This document shows, piece after piece, positions 8,985-17,496 of a DNA stretch of 64,000 bases. Positions within the stretch are counted from its first letter, which is position 1, and the number at the start of each line of letters is the position of its first letter. The translations under genes were made by a program, and so were the position numbers. The notes beneath the pieces are model-generated. The model made no database searches. It was not told the origin of the DNA and saw nothing but the letters and a program-made list of their open reading frames with translations. Origin of the DNA: Actinoplanes nipponensis (lineage in GTDB: Bacteria > Actinomycetota > Actinomycetes > Mycobacteriales > Micromonosporaceae); contig NZ_BOMQ01000045.1 of NCBI RefSeq assembly GCF_016862275.1, forward strand, positions 1 through 64,000, in the 5' to 3' direction.

Positions 8985-9401
8985 ATGCCGGTAGACAACG
9001 GTCCACCGCCTTTGATCGACAGCGCCAGCTCGATCGAAACAGACATCAAGGCGATGGAAGAGTTCGCCGCGACGCTCGCGAACGAGGTCCAGAAGGGATA
9101 CGACCCGCACCTGCAGCAGGTCATCCCGGCCATGATGACCGAGCTGCCGGCCGCCAACTCCGACTTCCCCGAGTTGCAAAGCTTCCTGCAGCTGCACCAC
9201 GACGCCCAGCAGCAGACCTTCTGCAACACGTTCAACTTCCGCGACGGCACCCACCACTTCGCCGTGGTCGCGAAGTCGATCAGCGAGGAGTACGCCTCCA
9301 GCGACGCCTTCGCCCAGGCCAAGGTCCGCGACGTCACCGACGGCTTCGAAGCGGCCAGCGACCCGCTCCGGAGCGAGACCGCAGCAGGGGAGAACAGCTG
9401 A
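8985..9401 (+). CDS. Small helical protein, probable type VII-associated substrate or partner
   Basis: A 138-residue acidic protein, predicted mostly helical from its composition (SSIETDIKAMEEFAATLANEV near the N-terminus). It has no transmembrane segment or Sec signal. It is the first gene of a coupled trio with the PPE-like protein (its TGA overlaps the next ATG by one base) and the mycosin. By analogy with WXG100/PPE pairs it may form a helical heterodimer with the N-terminal part of the next protein. I see no WxG motif, so the role is inferred from context. GGGAGGG at 8971-8977 is a good ribosome binding site seven bases before ATG 8985. Confidence 0.75.
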   Translation: MPVDNGPPPLIDSASSIETDIKAMEEFAATLANEVQKGYDPHLQQVIPAMMTELPAANSDFPELQSFLQLHHDAQQQTFCNTFNFRDGTHHFAVVAKSISEEYASSDAFAQAKVRDVTDGFEAASDPLRSETAAGENS

Positions 9402-10843
9402 TGCTGATCGCTGACGGAGGCGGCGGCTACGGCGGCACCCACTGGACGTCGAAAGAAGTGCCGGCCATGTGGGCCGCCATCGCCAACCAGGACACCGAAG
9501 CCCACTTCGAAGTGGTCGCCGGCTGGCGCAAGACGGCCGACCTGACCCTCGCCCACCTCGCCCAGGTGCAGGTGTACCGCGACAACCTGGCCAGCGTGTG
9601 GCCGCCCGCGAAGAGCCCGGCCGCGGCGGCGTACATCGCCCGCCTGGACAAGCTGATGGCCGATCTCCAGGCGACCCACGACGCCGCGTCCGCGAACTAC
9701 ACGGCGTTCTCGACGGTGACGCTGACGCTCAGCCTCGCCCGGCAGAAACTGCAGGAGCTCTACAACAAGTACGAGAGCAACGCGAAACAGAACTTCGCCT
9801 GGGAGCAGAAGCAGCAGGCAGCGGCGACGTCACCTACGCCTACACCGTCGCCTTCGCCGTCGGGGGCACGCAATGTCCCGCCGGTATCGGCGGCGCAGCA
9901 GGAGGAGTTGAATCGTCAGGCTCGGGTCATCATGTACGACCTGAGCAATACGGTGTTGAGTGGGCAGGCTGCCCTCAAGAAACCGCAGCCCTATGACCCT
10001 TCCCGAGAGGGGAGAGTCGAAGGTGACGGTCACCAGCGGACTGACGGTGGTGCCGGTGGCTTCGCCACTCCGCCGATCATTCCGCCCCCCGGTGGAGGCG
10101 GCGGCGGGTTTTCCGGAGGATCAGTGAGCTCCGGTTCCTCGCACGTCACCCCGGTTACGCCAGTGACCCACACCCCTGCCGGCAACGTACCCACCACCGG
10201 TGGGGGTGGCATCGGCAGTGGGACAGGGCCGATCCTCGGCGGAATCGGCAACTCGCCTGTCATCAATCCACCTGCTCCCGGTCTACCGTCGCCCAGCCCG
10301 ACGCCCGCTCCCCCGCCGTCAGGGCTGGGTCCGGTGCCTGGACTCATCGGAACCCCGGGCGCTAACGGGCTCCTGCCGCCCGGAGGGCTGCCGCCGGGCG
10401 GCTTGCGGACTCCACAATCTGGCCTCGTAAAACCCGGCGTGCCCCCTGCTGGAGGCCGCACGACAATGCCATCGGGAGGCGTCATCGGCGCTCGTCCGGG
10501 CAGCGGAATGATCGGACAGATGCCGAGCGGAATTCCGGGCGGAGTTCCGGGCGGGCGAGCTCCTAGCGCCGGTCGAGTGAATCCTGTTGGCGGTGTCATC
10601 GGTCAGCAGGGTGGTGGTGCACCATCGGGCCGAGGTAGAGCATCGACTCACGGTTTCCCCGCGCAGAACAGCCCCATGGCGAACGGCCCCGGACGTGCAC
10701 ATGGTCGCCGTCAGGAGGGCGAGCAGGACCGCTGGGACCCGGACAACCCATGGTCGGTCGACGAAGGCGTCGATCCAGTGGTCCGACCACCGGAGGACTT
10801 CGGCCCCATCGATCCTGGCCCCGCTATCGGTTATCAGAGATGA
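9401..10843 (+). CDS. PPE-like protein with Pro/Gly-rich tail, candidate type VII secretion substrate
   Basis: A 480-residue protein. The first 140 residues are helical, with Trp-containing segments (AMWAAI, VAGWRK, ASVWPP) as in PPE-type helical hairpins. A Pro/Gly/Ser-rich region follows (about 145-430) with recurring PPGGL, GGVIG and TPVTPV elements. The C-terminus carries DNPWSVDEGVDPVV...DPGPAIG, a W-x-V-x-EGVxPV motif I associate with actinomycete proteins of this kind that sit next to mycosins. There is no Sec signal. It overlaps the upstream gene by one base (TGATG) and the mycosin by four (ATGA). I chose ATG 9401 because of this coupling; the frame is open further upstream. Secretion is inferred, since no ESX core gene is in the window. 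Confidence 0.8.
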   Translation: MLIADGGGGYGGTHWTSKEVPAMWAAIANQDTEAHFEVVAGWRKTADLTLAHLAQVQVYRDNLASVWPPAKSPAAAAYIARLDKLMADLQATHDAASANYTAFSTVTLTLSLARQKLQELYNKYESNAKQNFAWEQKQQAAATSPTPTPSPSPSGARNVPPVSAAQQEELNRQARVIMYDLSNTVLSGQAALKKPQPYDPSREGRVEGDGHQRTDGGAGGFATPPIIPPPGGGGGGFSGGSVSSGSSHVTPVTPVTHTPAGNVPTTGGGGIGSGTGPILGGIGNSPVINPPAPGLPSPSPTPAPPPSGLGPVPGLIGTPGANGLLPPGGLPPGGLRTPQSGLVKPGVPPAGGRTTMPSGGVIGARPGSGMIGQMPSGIPGGVPGGRAPSAGRVNPVGGVIGQQGGGAPSGRGRASTHGFPAQNSPMANGPGRAHGRRQEGEQDRWDPDNPWSVDEGVDPVVRPPEDFGPIDPGPAIGYQR

Positions 10844-11946
10844 GACGGCGACTAATCGCTTTGTTCGCGGCAACGCTGGCTGGCGCCGGTGTCGCCGCTT
10901 ATGGGACCCCTGCCCTCGCGGACCTTCGGGACGACCAGTGGCACCTCAGCTATTTGAACATCGATGAGGCGCACCGCATCAGCACCGGAAAGGGCGTCAC
11001 CGTCGCCGTACTCGACTCCGGCGTCGCGAAGCATCCCGACCTACCCGGCGTCGTGAGCGGTATCGACCTGATTCAACCCGGGGGCGACGGACGGAACGAT
11101 CAGACCGGACACGGCACCAGCATGGCCGGCCTCATTGCCGCTCATGGCAACAGCCGTAACCGTGCCCTGGGCATTGCCCCCGATGCCAAGATCTTGCCGA
11201 TCAGGGTGCTCGGCAAAGGCAAGAACGTGGTCAGCATCGGCCCAGGGATCCGGTATGCGATTTCCCACGGCGCCAAAGTCATCAACATGTCCATCGGTGG
11301 CGGATTCGCCCCGGACGACTTCGCCGGCATCAAGGAAGCCACGGAAGCCGACGTGGTACTGATCGCATCAGCCGGCAACAAGCCGGACGACGTCAACGTC
11401 ACAGCGCCAGCCGTTCTCGAGAGCGTGGTCGCTGTCGGCGCTGTAGATCGCAACGGCAAGCAGGCCAAGGTGTCCGTCTCAGGAGAAGCTCTCGATATCG
11501 CCGCGCCGGGGGATGACATCACGAGCACCAATCGCCAAGGCGGTTACAACGTCGGCGAGAATGGCACCTCGGACGCTGCAGCCATCGTTTCCGGGGCGGC
11601 CGCCCTTCTGCGGAGCAAGTACCCGAACATGAGCGCCACTGAGGTTGTCGAGCGGCTGGAGTCCACAGCGATCGACAAGGGTGTACCGGGCGTCGACCCG
11701 GACTACGGACATGGCGTTATTGACATCGTCGCTGCCCTGCGTGATCCCGGTGCCGTCCCGTCGGCGTCTGCCGCTGCACCGGCCCCAACGATGACTACCG
11801 GCGCAACAGCTCCGGCCCCTGCGCCCCAAGCGGACGCCAAGCCCGCCGGCAGCAACACACCGCTGATCGCCAGCGGTGTCGCAGTCCTTGTTCTTCTGGG
11901 TGGGCTGGCCGCCTTCCTCCTCACCCGCCGCCGGAAAACCCCCTGA
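10840..11946 (+). CDS. mycP: Mycosin-like membrane-anchored subtilisin protease (S8)
   Basis: A 368-residue exported serine protease. It has an N-terminal signal peptide (RRRLIALFAATLAGAGVAAYG, cleavage near ALA 25-27), an S8 domain at about 40-300, an Ala/Pro-rich linker, and a C-terminal transmembrane anchor (LIASGVAVLVLLGGLAAFLL) with a short basic tail. The triad is Asp59 (VLDSG), His91 (GHGTSMAG) and Ser244 (NGTSDAAA), with oxyanion Asn180 (SAGN). The residue after GTSxAA is Ala instead of the more usual Pro. Mycosins act with type VII secretion systems on the outer face of the membrane. The ATGA overlap with the PPE-like gene shows translational coupling. Confidence 0.93.
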   Translation: MRRRLIALFAATLAGAGVAAYGTPALADLRDDQWHLSYLNIDEAHRISTGKGVTVAVLDSGVAKHPDLPGVVSGIDLIQPGGDGRNDQTGHGTSMAGLIAAHGNSRNRALGIAPDAKILPIRVLGKGKNVVSIGPGIRYAISHGAKVINMSIGGGFAPDDFAGIKEATEADVVLIASAGNKPDDVNVTAPAVLESVVAVGAVDRNGKQAKVSVSGEALDIAAPGDDITSTNRQGGYNVGENGTSDAAAIVSGAAALLRSKYPNMSATEVVERLESTAIDKGVPGVDPDYGHGVIDIVAALRDPGAVPSASAAAPAPTMTTGATAPAPAPQADAKPAGSNTPLIASGVAVLVLLGGLAAFLLTRRRKTP

Positions 11947-11999
11947 CCCCCCGAGCCGCTCCCTCCCCCACCCCCGACGGACTTGTAGCGTTGATCCCC

Positions 12000-12623
12000 G
12001 TGCAGACCGACAACCCCCCACGTCTCGTCCTCGCCTCGGCCAGCCCGGCCCGCCGCGCCCTTCTCGCCGCCGCCGGCATCGACGTCGACGTTCACGTCAG
12101 CGGCGTAGATGAATCAGCCGTGGAGGTCGAGGACGCCGCCGGTCTCTGCCTGGCCCTCGCGCGGATGAAGGCTCGCGCCGTCGCCGCCACGCTGCCCGCG
12201 GATCCCGGCGTTCTGGTGCTCGGCTGTGATTCCGTGCTTTTCTTCGGCGGGCAGGTCCTGGGCAAGCCGCACACGCCGGCCGAGGCCGTCAAACGCTGGC
12301 ATGCCATGCGGGGCCGGTCCGGCGTCCTGTACACCGGGCACCATCTCACCGACCTGGTCAGCGGCAAGCAGGCCGAGGAGGTCGGCGCGACCGTCGTGCA
12401 TTTCGCCGATCTCACCGATGAGGAGATCGCCGCCTATGTCGGTTCCGGGGAGCCGTTGCACGTCGCCGGGGCTTTCACCATCGACGGGCTGGGCGGGGCG
12501 TTTGTGGAGCGGATCGAGGGGGACGCCGGGAATGTCGTCGGGTTGTCGTTGCCGCTGCTGCGGCGGCTGCTCATGACGTTCGGGGTCACCGTGCCGCAAT
12601 TGTGGAGGAACGAGGACGCATGA
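12000..12623 (+). CDS. maf: Maf-family nucleotide pyrophosphatase
   Basis: A protein of about 207 residues with the Maf hallmarks: LVLASASPARRALL at the N-terminus, LGCDSVLFFGGQVLGKP in the middle, and later YVGSGEPLHVAGAFTIDGLGG and IEGDAGNVVGLSL. Maf proteins hydrolyse non-canonical or modified nucleoside triphosphates to monophosphates and are linked to cell division control. It commonly neighbours acyl-CoA carboxylase genes in actinomycetes, which fits this locus. GTG 12000 is chosen because TAGCGT ends eight bases upstream (leaderless pattern); TTG 11991 in the same frame would add three residues. The stop overlaps the methyltransferase start (ATGA). Confidence 0.93.
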   Translation: MQTDNPPRLVLASASPARRALLAAAGIDVDVHVSGVDESAVEVEDAAGLCLALARMKARAVAATLPADPGVLVLGCDSVLFFGGQVLGKPHTPAEAVKRWHAMRGRSGVLYTGHHLTDLVSGKQAEEVGATVVHFADLTDEEIAAYVGSGEPLHVAGAFTIDGLGGAFVERIEGDAGNVVGLSLPLLRRLLMTFGVTVPQLWRNEDA

Positions 12624-13279
12624 CTTTCAAGCCGCTTCCGCTCACCCCTGAGCTGCACGAGTACCTGCTCAGCCACAGCACTCCGCCGGACGAGGTCACG
12701 GCCGAGCTCATCGCGGAGACGCGAGCGTCGCTTCCGGACGACGCGGGCATGCAGGTGGCGCCCGAGCAGGCCGCCTTCCTGCGGTTGCTGACTTCGCTCA
12801 TGGGCGTACGGCAGGCGGTCGAGGTCGGCACCTTCACCGGCCTGTCGTCGCTTTCCATCGCCCGCGGTCTCGCCGCGGGCGGGCAGTTGACCTGCTTCGA
12901 CATCTCGCCGGAGTTCACCGCGGTGGCCCGCCGCTACTGGCAGCGGGCCGGCGTCGCCGAGCGGATCGAGCTGCGGATCGGGCCGGCCGCCGAGGGTCTG
13001 CGCGAGCTGCCGTCCGAACCGTACCTCGATCTGGCTTTCATCGATGCCGACAAGGCCGGCTATCCGGTCTACTGGCAGGAGCTGGTGCCGCGGGTGCGGC
13101 CCGGGGGCGTCCTGCTGGTCGACAACGTCCTGTGGTCCGGCCGGGTCGTCGACCCGCGCGGCGAGTCGGACCGGGCCATCACCGCGTTCAACGACCTGGC
13201 CCGCGACGATCCGCGGGTCGAGCTGGTCATCCTGCCCATCGCGGACGGGCTGACGATGGCCCGCCGCACCGAGGAGTAG
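12620..13279 (+). CDS. Class I SAM-dependent O-methyltransferase (CCoAOMT type)
   Basis: A 219-residue methyltransferase of the cation-dependent catechol/caffeoyl-CoA O-methyltransferase family. Motif I is AVEVGTFTGLSSL at about 66-78. DLAFIDADKAGY supplies the Asp metal-binding region near 143, and GGVLLVDNVLWSG follows near 168. It is cytosolic and its substrate is unknown. ATG 12620 overlaps the maf stop by four bases, with a GAGGACGC ribosome binding site. The stop is 21 bp from the convergent ABC permease stop. Confidence 0.93.
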   Translation: MTFKPLPLTPELHEYLLSHSTPPDEVTAELIAETRASLPDDAGMQVAPEQAAFLRLLTSLMGVRQAVEVGTFTGLSSLSIARGLAAGGQLTCFDISPEFTAVARRYWQRAGVAERIELRIGPAAEGLRELPSEPYLDLAFIDADKAGYPVYWQELVPRVRPGGVLLVDNVLWSGRVVDPRGESDRAITAFNDLARDDPRVELVILPIADGLTMARRTEE

Positions 13280-13300
13280 CGCGGCGGACCAGCGCGGGGC

Positions 13301-14056
13301 TCAGCGCACGCTGCGGGCGAACAGCCGGGCCGCCCAGGTCAGCGCCAGCGCCGCCAGCACAGCCATGATCAGCAGGCCCTGCCAGACCTCCGGGGCGCCC
13401 AGGTCGCCCAGGAACAGCGCCCGTACCCCGTTCACCGCCCAGGAGAACGGGTTCCAGTCGGCGACCGCCTGCAACCAGCCCGGGGCGAAGGTCAACGGCA
13501 ACAGGATCCCGGAGAGCAGCAGTACGGGCTGGGCCACCGTGTTCATCAGCGGCGCCAGCGCGTCCTCGCTCTTGACCGCCAGCGCCACCCCGTAGGACAC
13601 CGCCGAGGTCATCAGCGAGATCAGGGCCAGCATCAGGTACGCCAGCAGCAGGTTGCCGATGAACACCCGCAGGTCGAACACGAGCGCCAGCAGCGTGATG
13701 ATCACCGCTTGGGCGAGCAGGGACACGGTGTCGCGCAGGGACCGTCCCAGCAGCAGCGCGAACCGGCTGACCGGGGTGACCCGGGAGCGCTCGATCACCC
13801 CGGCGCGCAGCTCGGCGATCAGGCCGAAGCCCTGGAACAGGCCGCCGAAGATGGCCAGCAGCACGAGCAGGCCGGGCACGAAGATCTCGTACGCCTCGGC
13901 GTTGGTCCGCACCCCCAGGGCCGGCTTGAGCAGCGGGGCGAACAGCAGCAGGTACATCACCGGCTGGAAGACGCCGACGAGGATCCAGACCGGGTTGCGC
14001 AGCAGCAGCTGCATCTGGCGCTGGAAGATCAGTGAGGTGTCGCGTACCAGTTTCAC
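13301..14056 (-). CDS. ABC-2 type exporter permease (DrrB-like)
   Basis: A 251-residue membrane protein with six hydrophobic segments and the ABC-2 signature RAGVIERSRVTPVSRFALLLGR in the first cytoplasmic loop region. The N-terminus (VRDTSLIFQRQMQLLLRNPVWILVGVFQPVMYLLLF) is typical of DrrB-like permeases of daunorubicin-resistance type exporters. It pairs with the ATPase gene upstream, separated by three bases. Substrate is unknown; the family exports antibiotics, lipids or other hydrophobic compounds. Confidence 0.93.
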   Translation of the reverse strand: MKLVRDTSLIFQRQMQLLLRNPVWILVGVFQPVMYLLLFAPLLKPALGVRTNAEAYEIFVPGLLVLLAIFGGLFQGFGLIAELRAGVIERSRVTPVSRFALLLGRSLRDTVSLLAQAVIITLLALVFDLRVFIGNLLLAYLMLALISLMTSAVSYGVALAVKSEDALAPLMNTVAQPVLLLSGILLPLTFAPGWLQAVADWNPFSWAVNGVRALFLGDLGAPEVWQGLLIMAVLAALALTWAARLFARSVR

Positions 14057-14059
14057 GGC

Positions 14060-15010
14060 TCAGCTCTCCCGCAACGATCGGCCGGTCTTGGTCAGGAACA
14101 CGTCGTCGAGGCTGGGCCGGTGCAGCTCGATCGAGCCCAGCGGCACCGAGGCGTTGTCCAGCGCGCGCAGGATCAGCGGGATCGCGGTGCCGCCCTCGTC
14201 CACGTAGAGCCGCACGCTGTCCTCGTGCGTCTCCAGCTTGTTGATGAAGTCGGCCGAGCCCAGCGCCTCCGCCGCGCGGGCCGGTGACGACACGCCGACG
14301 CGTACCACGTCGCCGGAGATCTCGCGCTTGAGCTCGGCCGGCGTGCCGGACGCGACGATCTCCCCGTTGTCCATGATCGAGATGCGGTCGCAGAGCGCGT
14401 CCGCCTCGTCCAGGTAGTGCGTGGTGATGAAGACGGTCATGCCGTCGGCGCGCAGCCGGCGCACCTCGTCCCACATGTGGGCCCGGCTCTGCGGGTCCAG
14501 CCCGGTGGTCGGCTCGTCCAGGAAGACCACCTTGGGCTCGTGGATGATGCCCAGGGCGATGTCGACCCGGCGGCGCTGGCCCCCGGAGTACGTCTTGCAC
14601 TTGCGGTCGGCGTACTCGCTGAGCTGGAAGCCCTCCAGCACGCGGGCGGCACGCTCGGTGGCCACCGACTTCGAGATACCGTAGAGGCGGGCCTGGAGCA
14701 CGAGTTCCTCGCGGGCGGTGGAGTCGTCCCAGGTGCTGCCGCCCTGGGCCACGTACCCGATCCGGCGCCGGACCTCGCCCGGGTCCTTGCGCAGGTCGGC
14801 CCCGGCGATGGTGGCCTCGCCGCCGTCCGGCTCGATGAGCGTGGCCAGCATGCGCAGCGTGGTGGTCTTGCCGGCGCCGTTCGGGCCGAGGAAGCCGAAG
14901 ATCTCGCCCTCGTCCACGGTCAGGTCCACCCCGCGGACGGCGTCGACGGTCTTCTTCTCGCGGCCCTGACGGGACATGAAGGACTTTCGTAGCCCCCGTG
15001 TTTCGATCAT
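14060..15010 (-). CDS. ABC exporter ATP-binding protein (DrrA-like)
   Basis: A 316-residue ATPase. Walker A is GPNGAGKTTT (about 50-59), the signature is YSGGQRRRVDIALG, Walker B is KVVFLDEPTTGLD, and the switch His lies in ITTHYLDEADALCD. The C-terminal DUF4162-type extension carries the DrrA-like ending SLDDVFLTKTGRSLRE. It forms the exporter with the permease immediately downstream. The frame is open upstream to 15088, but ATG 15010 (MIETRGLRK) is where ABC homology begins. The PadR-type gene lies upstream in the same orientation, 88 bp away. Confidence 0.95.
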   Translation of the reverse strand: MIETRGLRKSFMSRQGREKKTVDAVRGVDLTVDEGEIFGFLGPNGAGKTTTLRMLATLIEPDGGEATIAGADLRKDPGEVRRRIGYVAQGGSTWDDSTAREELVLQARLYGISKSVATERAARVLEGFQLSEYADRKCKTYSGGQRRRVDIALGIIHEPKVVFLDEPTTGLDPQSRAHMWDEVRRLRADGMTVFITTHYLDEADALCDRISIMDNGEIVASGTPAELKREISGDVVRVGVSSPARAAEALGSADFINKLETHEDSVRLYVDEGGTAIPLILRALDNASVPLGSIELHRPSLDDVFLTKTGRSLRES

Positions 15011-15085
15011 GGTGACCCCCAGTCGTGGGCGGACGGATGCCCGCCACCGGTCGAAAGGCAGCGTAGAACCGCGTCTGCGGCTAGT

Positions 15086-15101
15086 CAAACTTGATTAATC
15101 A
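15086..15101. promoter_or_regulatory. Candidate PadR operator upstream of the ABC exporter
   Basis: CAAACTTGATT (15086-15096) has arms CAA/TTG and overlaps the perfect 10-bp palindrome TGATTAATCA at 15092-15101, next to the padR stop and about 80 bp before the ATPase start. CAAACTTGACT recurs at 15705-15715 upstream of padR itself. A shared motif before a regulator and its adjacent exporter fits autoregulation and exporter control. Confidence 0.45.
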
Positions 15102-15686
15102 GTGATCAACCCAGCCGGCGGGCTGCCCGGTCGGGGTGGGGAAGTACGGCTCGTCCTTCTCGATGCGCGCCGCGATGCGCTCACACCAGCGGATCTCCGC
15201 CTCGGCCCGCTCGATCGACAACTCCCACATCCAGCGCACGTAGACCGGCTTGTGATCCGCCCAGTCGGCGCCGATGAGCGCCTGCAACTGCTGGATGCCG
15301 GCGCCGAGCTGGACCGCGCGGTTACGCAGGGCCGCGGCCGTCTCGGCCCGGGGCAGCGCCGGCAGGAACGCGAACGCGGCCATGAACGGGTCCGGCGGCG
15401 TGGCGACCGACCACCAGTTCACGCGCAGCAGCGACTGGAACTCGGCGGCGCCCTTCTCGGTGATCTCGTACGTGGTCCGCGCCGGCCGCGCGCCCACCTG
15501 CTCGGTCGCCACCTCGCGCAGCAGCTGCTCCTCGGTGAGCTTGCGCAGGGCGTGGTAGATCGAGCCGGGCTGGACGTTCGCCCACTTGTCGGCGCTCCAG
15601 CTCAGCAGCTCGCGGCGCACGTCGTAACCGTGCACCGGCTGCATCCACTGGACCAGGCCGAGGATCATCATGCGGGTCGCCGACAT
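15099..15686 (-). CDS. PadR-family transcriptional regulator
   Basis: A 195-residue regulator. The N-terminal winged helix-turn-helix covers about 1-85: MMILGLVQWMQPVHGYDVRREL, then SIYHALRKLTEEQLL and TYEITEKG for the wing. The C-terminal Vir_act_alpha_C-type helical dimerisation domain (about 95-185) is Trp-rich. It lies just upstream of the DrrAB-like exporter on the same strand, the usual place for a PadR repressor of a drug exporter. It is divergent from the carboxylase alpha gene, 65 bp away. Confidence 0.92.
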   Translation of the reverse strand: MSATRMMILGLVQWMQPVHGYDVRRELLSWSADKWANVQPGSIYHALRKLTEEQLLREVATEQVGARPARTTYEITEKGAAEFQSLLRVNWWSVATPPDPFMAAFAFLPALPRAETAAALRNRAVQLGAGIQQLQALIGADWADHKPVYVRWMWELSIERAEAEIRWCERIAARIEKDEPYFPTPTGQPAGWVDH

Positions 15687-15704
15687 ATCTCACAGGTTAA
15701 TAGC

Positions 15705-15725
15705 CAAACTTGACTGAGAAACTTG
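15705..15725. promoter_or_regulatory. Candidate PadR operator in the padR / carboxylase-alpha intergenic region
   Basis: CAAACTTGACT at 15705-15715 repeats the motif found at 15086-15096, and AAACTTG recurs at 15719-15725. Both lie between padR and the carboxylase alpha gene, so a bound repressor could affect either direction. Confidence 0.4.
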
Positions 15726-15739
15726 CCGGTGCCGGACGA

Positions 15740-15745
15740 TAGGCT
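15740..15745 (+). promoter_or_regulatory. Candidate -10 element of the leaderless carboxylase alpha gene
   Basis: TAGGCT ends six bases before GTG 15752, and there is no Shine-Dalgarno sequence. No good -35 hexamer is visible at the usual spacing. Confidence 0.45.
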
Positions 15746-15751
15746 CACCCG

Positions 15752-17494
15752 GTGCGCAAGGTATTGATCGCCAATCGCGGCGAGATCGCCGTCCGAGTCA
15801 TCCGGGCCTGCCAGGACGCGGGCCTGACCAGCGTCGCCGTCTACGCCGACGCCGATCGCGACGGGCTGCCCGCGCGGCTCGCCGACGAGGCGTGGGCGCT
15901 GGAGGGCGAGACGGCCACGGAGACGTATCTGCGCATCGACAAGCTGCTCGACATCGCCGCCCGCAGCGGCGCCGACGCGATCCACCCCGGCTACGGCTTC
16001 CTGTCGGAGAACGCCGACTTCGCCCAGGCCGTCCAGGATGCCGGCCTGACCTGGATCGGCCCGACGCCGCAGGCGATCCGCGACCTCGGCGACAAGGTCA
16101 CCGCGCGGCACATCGCGCAGCGCGCGGGCGCCCCGCTGGTGCCGGGCACGCCCGAGCCGGTCCAGGGCGCCGACGAGATCATCGCGTTCGCCCGCGAGCA
16201 CGGCCTGCCGGTCGCCATCAAGGCGGCGTTCGGCGGCGGCGGCCGCGGTCTCAAGGTGGCCCGCACCTTCGAGGAGATCCCGGGCCTGTTCGAGTCGGCG
16301 ACCCGCGAGGCGGTGGCCGCGTTCGGCCGCGGCGAGTGCTTCGTCGAGCGCTACCTGGACCGCCCCCGCCACGTCGAGGCGCAGGTCCTGGCGGACACGC
16401 ACGGCACCGTGATCGTGGTCGGCACCCGCGACTGCTCCCTGCAGCGCCGCCACCAGAAGCTCGTCGAGGAGGCGCCGGCCCCCTTCCTCAGCGACGAGCA
16501 GCGCGCACGCATCCACACCAGCGCCAAGGCGATCTGCCGCGAGGCCGGCTACCACGGCGCCGGCACGGTCGAATACCTGGTCGGCCAGGACGGCACCATC
16601 TCCTTCCTCGAGGTCAACACCCGGCTCCAGGTCGAGCACCCGGTCAGCGAGGAGACCACCGGCCTCGACCTGGTGCGCGAGCAGTTCCGCATCGCCGACG
16701 GCGAGCGCCTGCCGTACATCGAGGACCCGGCCCCGCGCGGGCACTCGATCGAGTTCCGGATCAACGGCGAGGACGCCGGCCGCAACTTCCTGCCCGCCCC
16801 GGGCCGGGTCACCGCCCTCACCTGGCCCTCCGGCCCCGGCGTACGGGTGGACGCGGGGGTCGAGGCCGGCAGCGTGATCGGCGGCAACTTCGACTCCCTG
16901 CTCGCGAAGATCATCGTGACCGGCGCCGACCGCACGGAGGCGCTGCAGCGGGCCCGGCGCGTGCTCGACGAGACGGTCATCGAGGGCATGGCCACCGTCC
17001 TGCCGTTCCACCGCATGGTGGTGCGCGACCAGGCGTTCGTGGACTTCACCGTGCACACCAACTGGATCGAGACCGAGTGGCAGGGCGGCGTGCCGGCCTT
17101 CGCGGCCGCGGCCGCCCCGGCCACCGACGAGCAGGAGCGGGAAACCGTCGTGGTCGAGGTCGGCGGCAAGCGCCTGGAGGTGCGCCTGCCGGCCAACCTC
17201 TCCGGTACGCGCACAGCCGGCCCGGCCCGCCCCCGCGCTCGCCGCTCGGGGTCCGGAGCCCAGGCCGCCGGAACGGGCGGCGCGGCCGCGCTGACCGCCC
17301 CCATGCAGGGCACCATCGTCAAGGTCGCCGCCCAGGACGGTGACACGGTCTCCGAGGGCGACGTGATCGTGGTCGTCGAGGCGATGAAGATGGAACAGCC
17401 GCTGCAGGCGCACCGCTCGGGCACGGTGTCGGGGCTTGCCGTCGAGGTGGGCGCCACCGTGACCGCCGGCACCACGATCTGCGAGATCGGCTGA
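15752..17494 (+). CDS. pccA: Acyl-CoA carboxylase alpha subunit (biotin carboxylase plus biotin carrier)
   Basis: A 580-residue fusion. The biotin carboxylase part (about 1-450) has KVLIANRGEIAVRVIRAC at the start, the ATP-grasp glycine loop AAFGGGGRGLKVA, RDCSLQRRHQKLVEEAPAP, and EVNTRLQVEHPVSE with the catalytic Arg. An Ala/Arg-rich linker leads to a biotinyl domain (about 510-580) with the biotinylation motif EAMKMEQP. The enzyme uses ATP and bicarbonate to carboxylate biotin, which is then used by the beta subunit (1123-2715). GTG 15752 is chosen because homology begins there and TAGGCT lies six bases upstream. Its stop is two bases from the convergent TetR stop. Confidence 0.96.
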   Translation: MRKVLIANRGEIAVRVIRACQDAGLTSVAVYADADRDGLPARLADEAWALEGETATETYLRIDKLLDIAARSGADAIHPGYGFLSENADFAQAVQDAGLTWIGPTPQAIRDLGDKVTARHIAQRAGAPLVPGTPEPVQGADEIIAFAREHGLPVAIKAAFGGGGRGLKVARTFEEIPGLFESATREAVAAFGRGECFVERYLDRPRHVEAQVLADTHGTVIVVGTRDCSLQRRHQKLVEEAPAPFLSDEQRARIHTSAKAICREAGYHGAGTVEYLVGQDGTISFLEVNTRLQVEHPVSEETTGLDLVREQFRIADGERLPYIEDPAPRGHSIEFRINGEDAGRNFLPAPGRVTALTWPSGPGVRVDAGVEAGSVIGGNFDSLLAKIIVTGADRTEALQRARRVLDETVIEGMATVLPFHRMVVRDQAFVDFTVHTNWIETEWQGGVPAFAAAAAPATDEQERETVVVEVGGKRLEVRLPANLSGTRTAGPARPRARRSGSGAQAAGTGGAAALTAPMQGTIVKVAAQDGDTVSEGDVIVVVEAMKMEQPLQAHRSGTVSGLAVEVGATVTAGTTICEIG

Positions 17495-17496
17495 CG

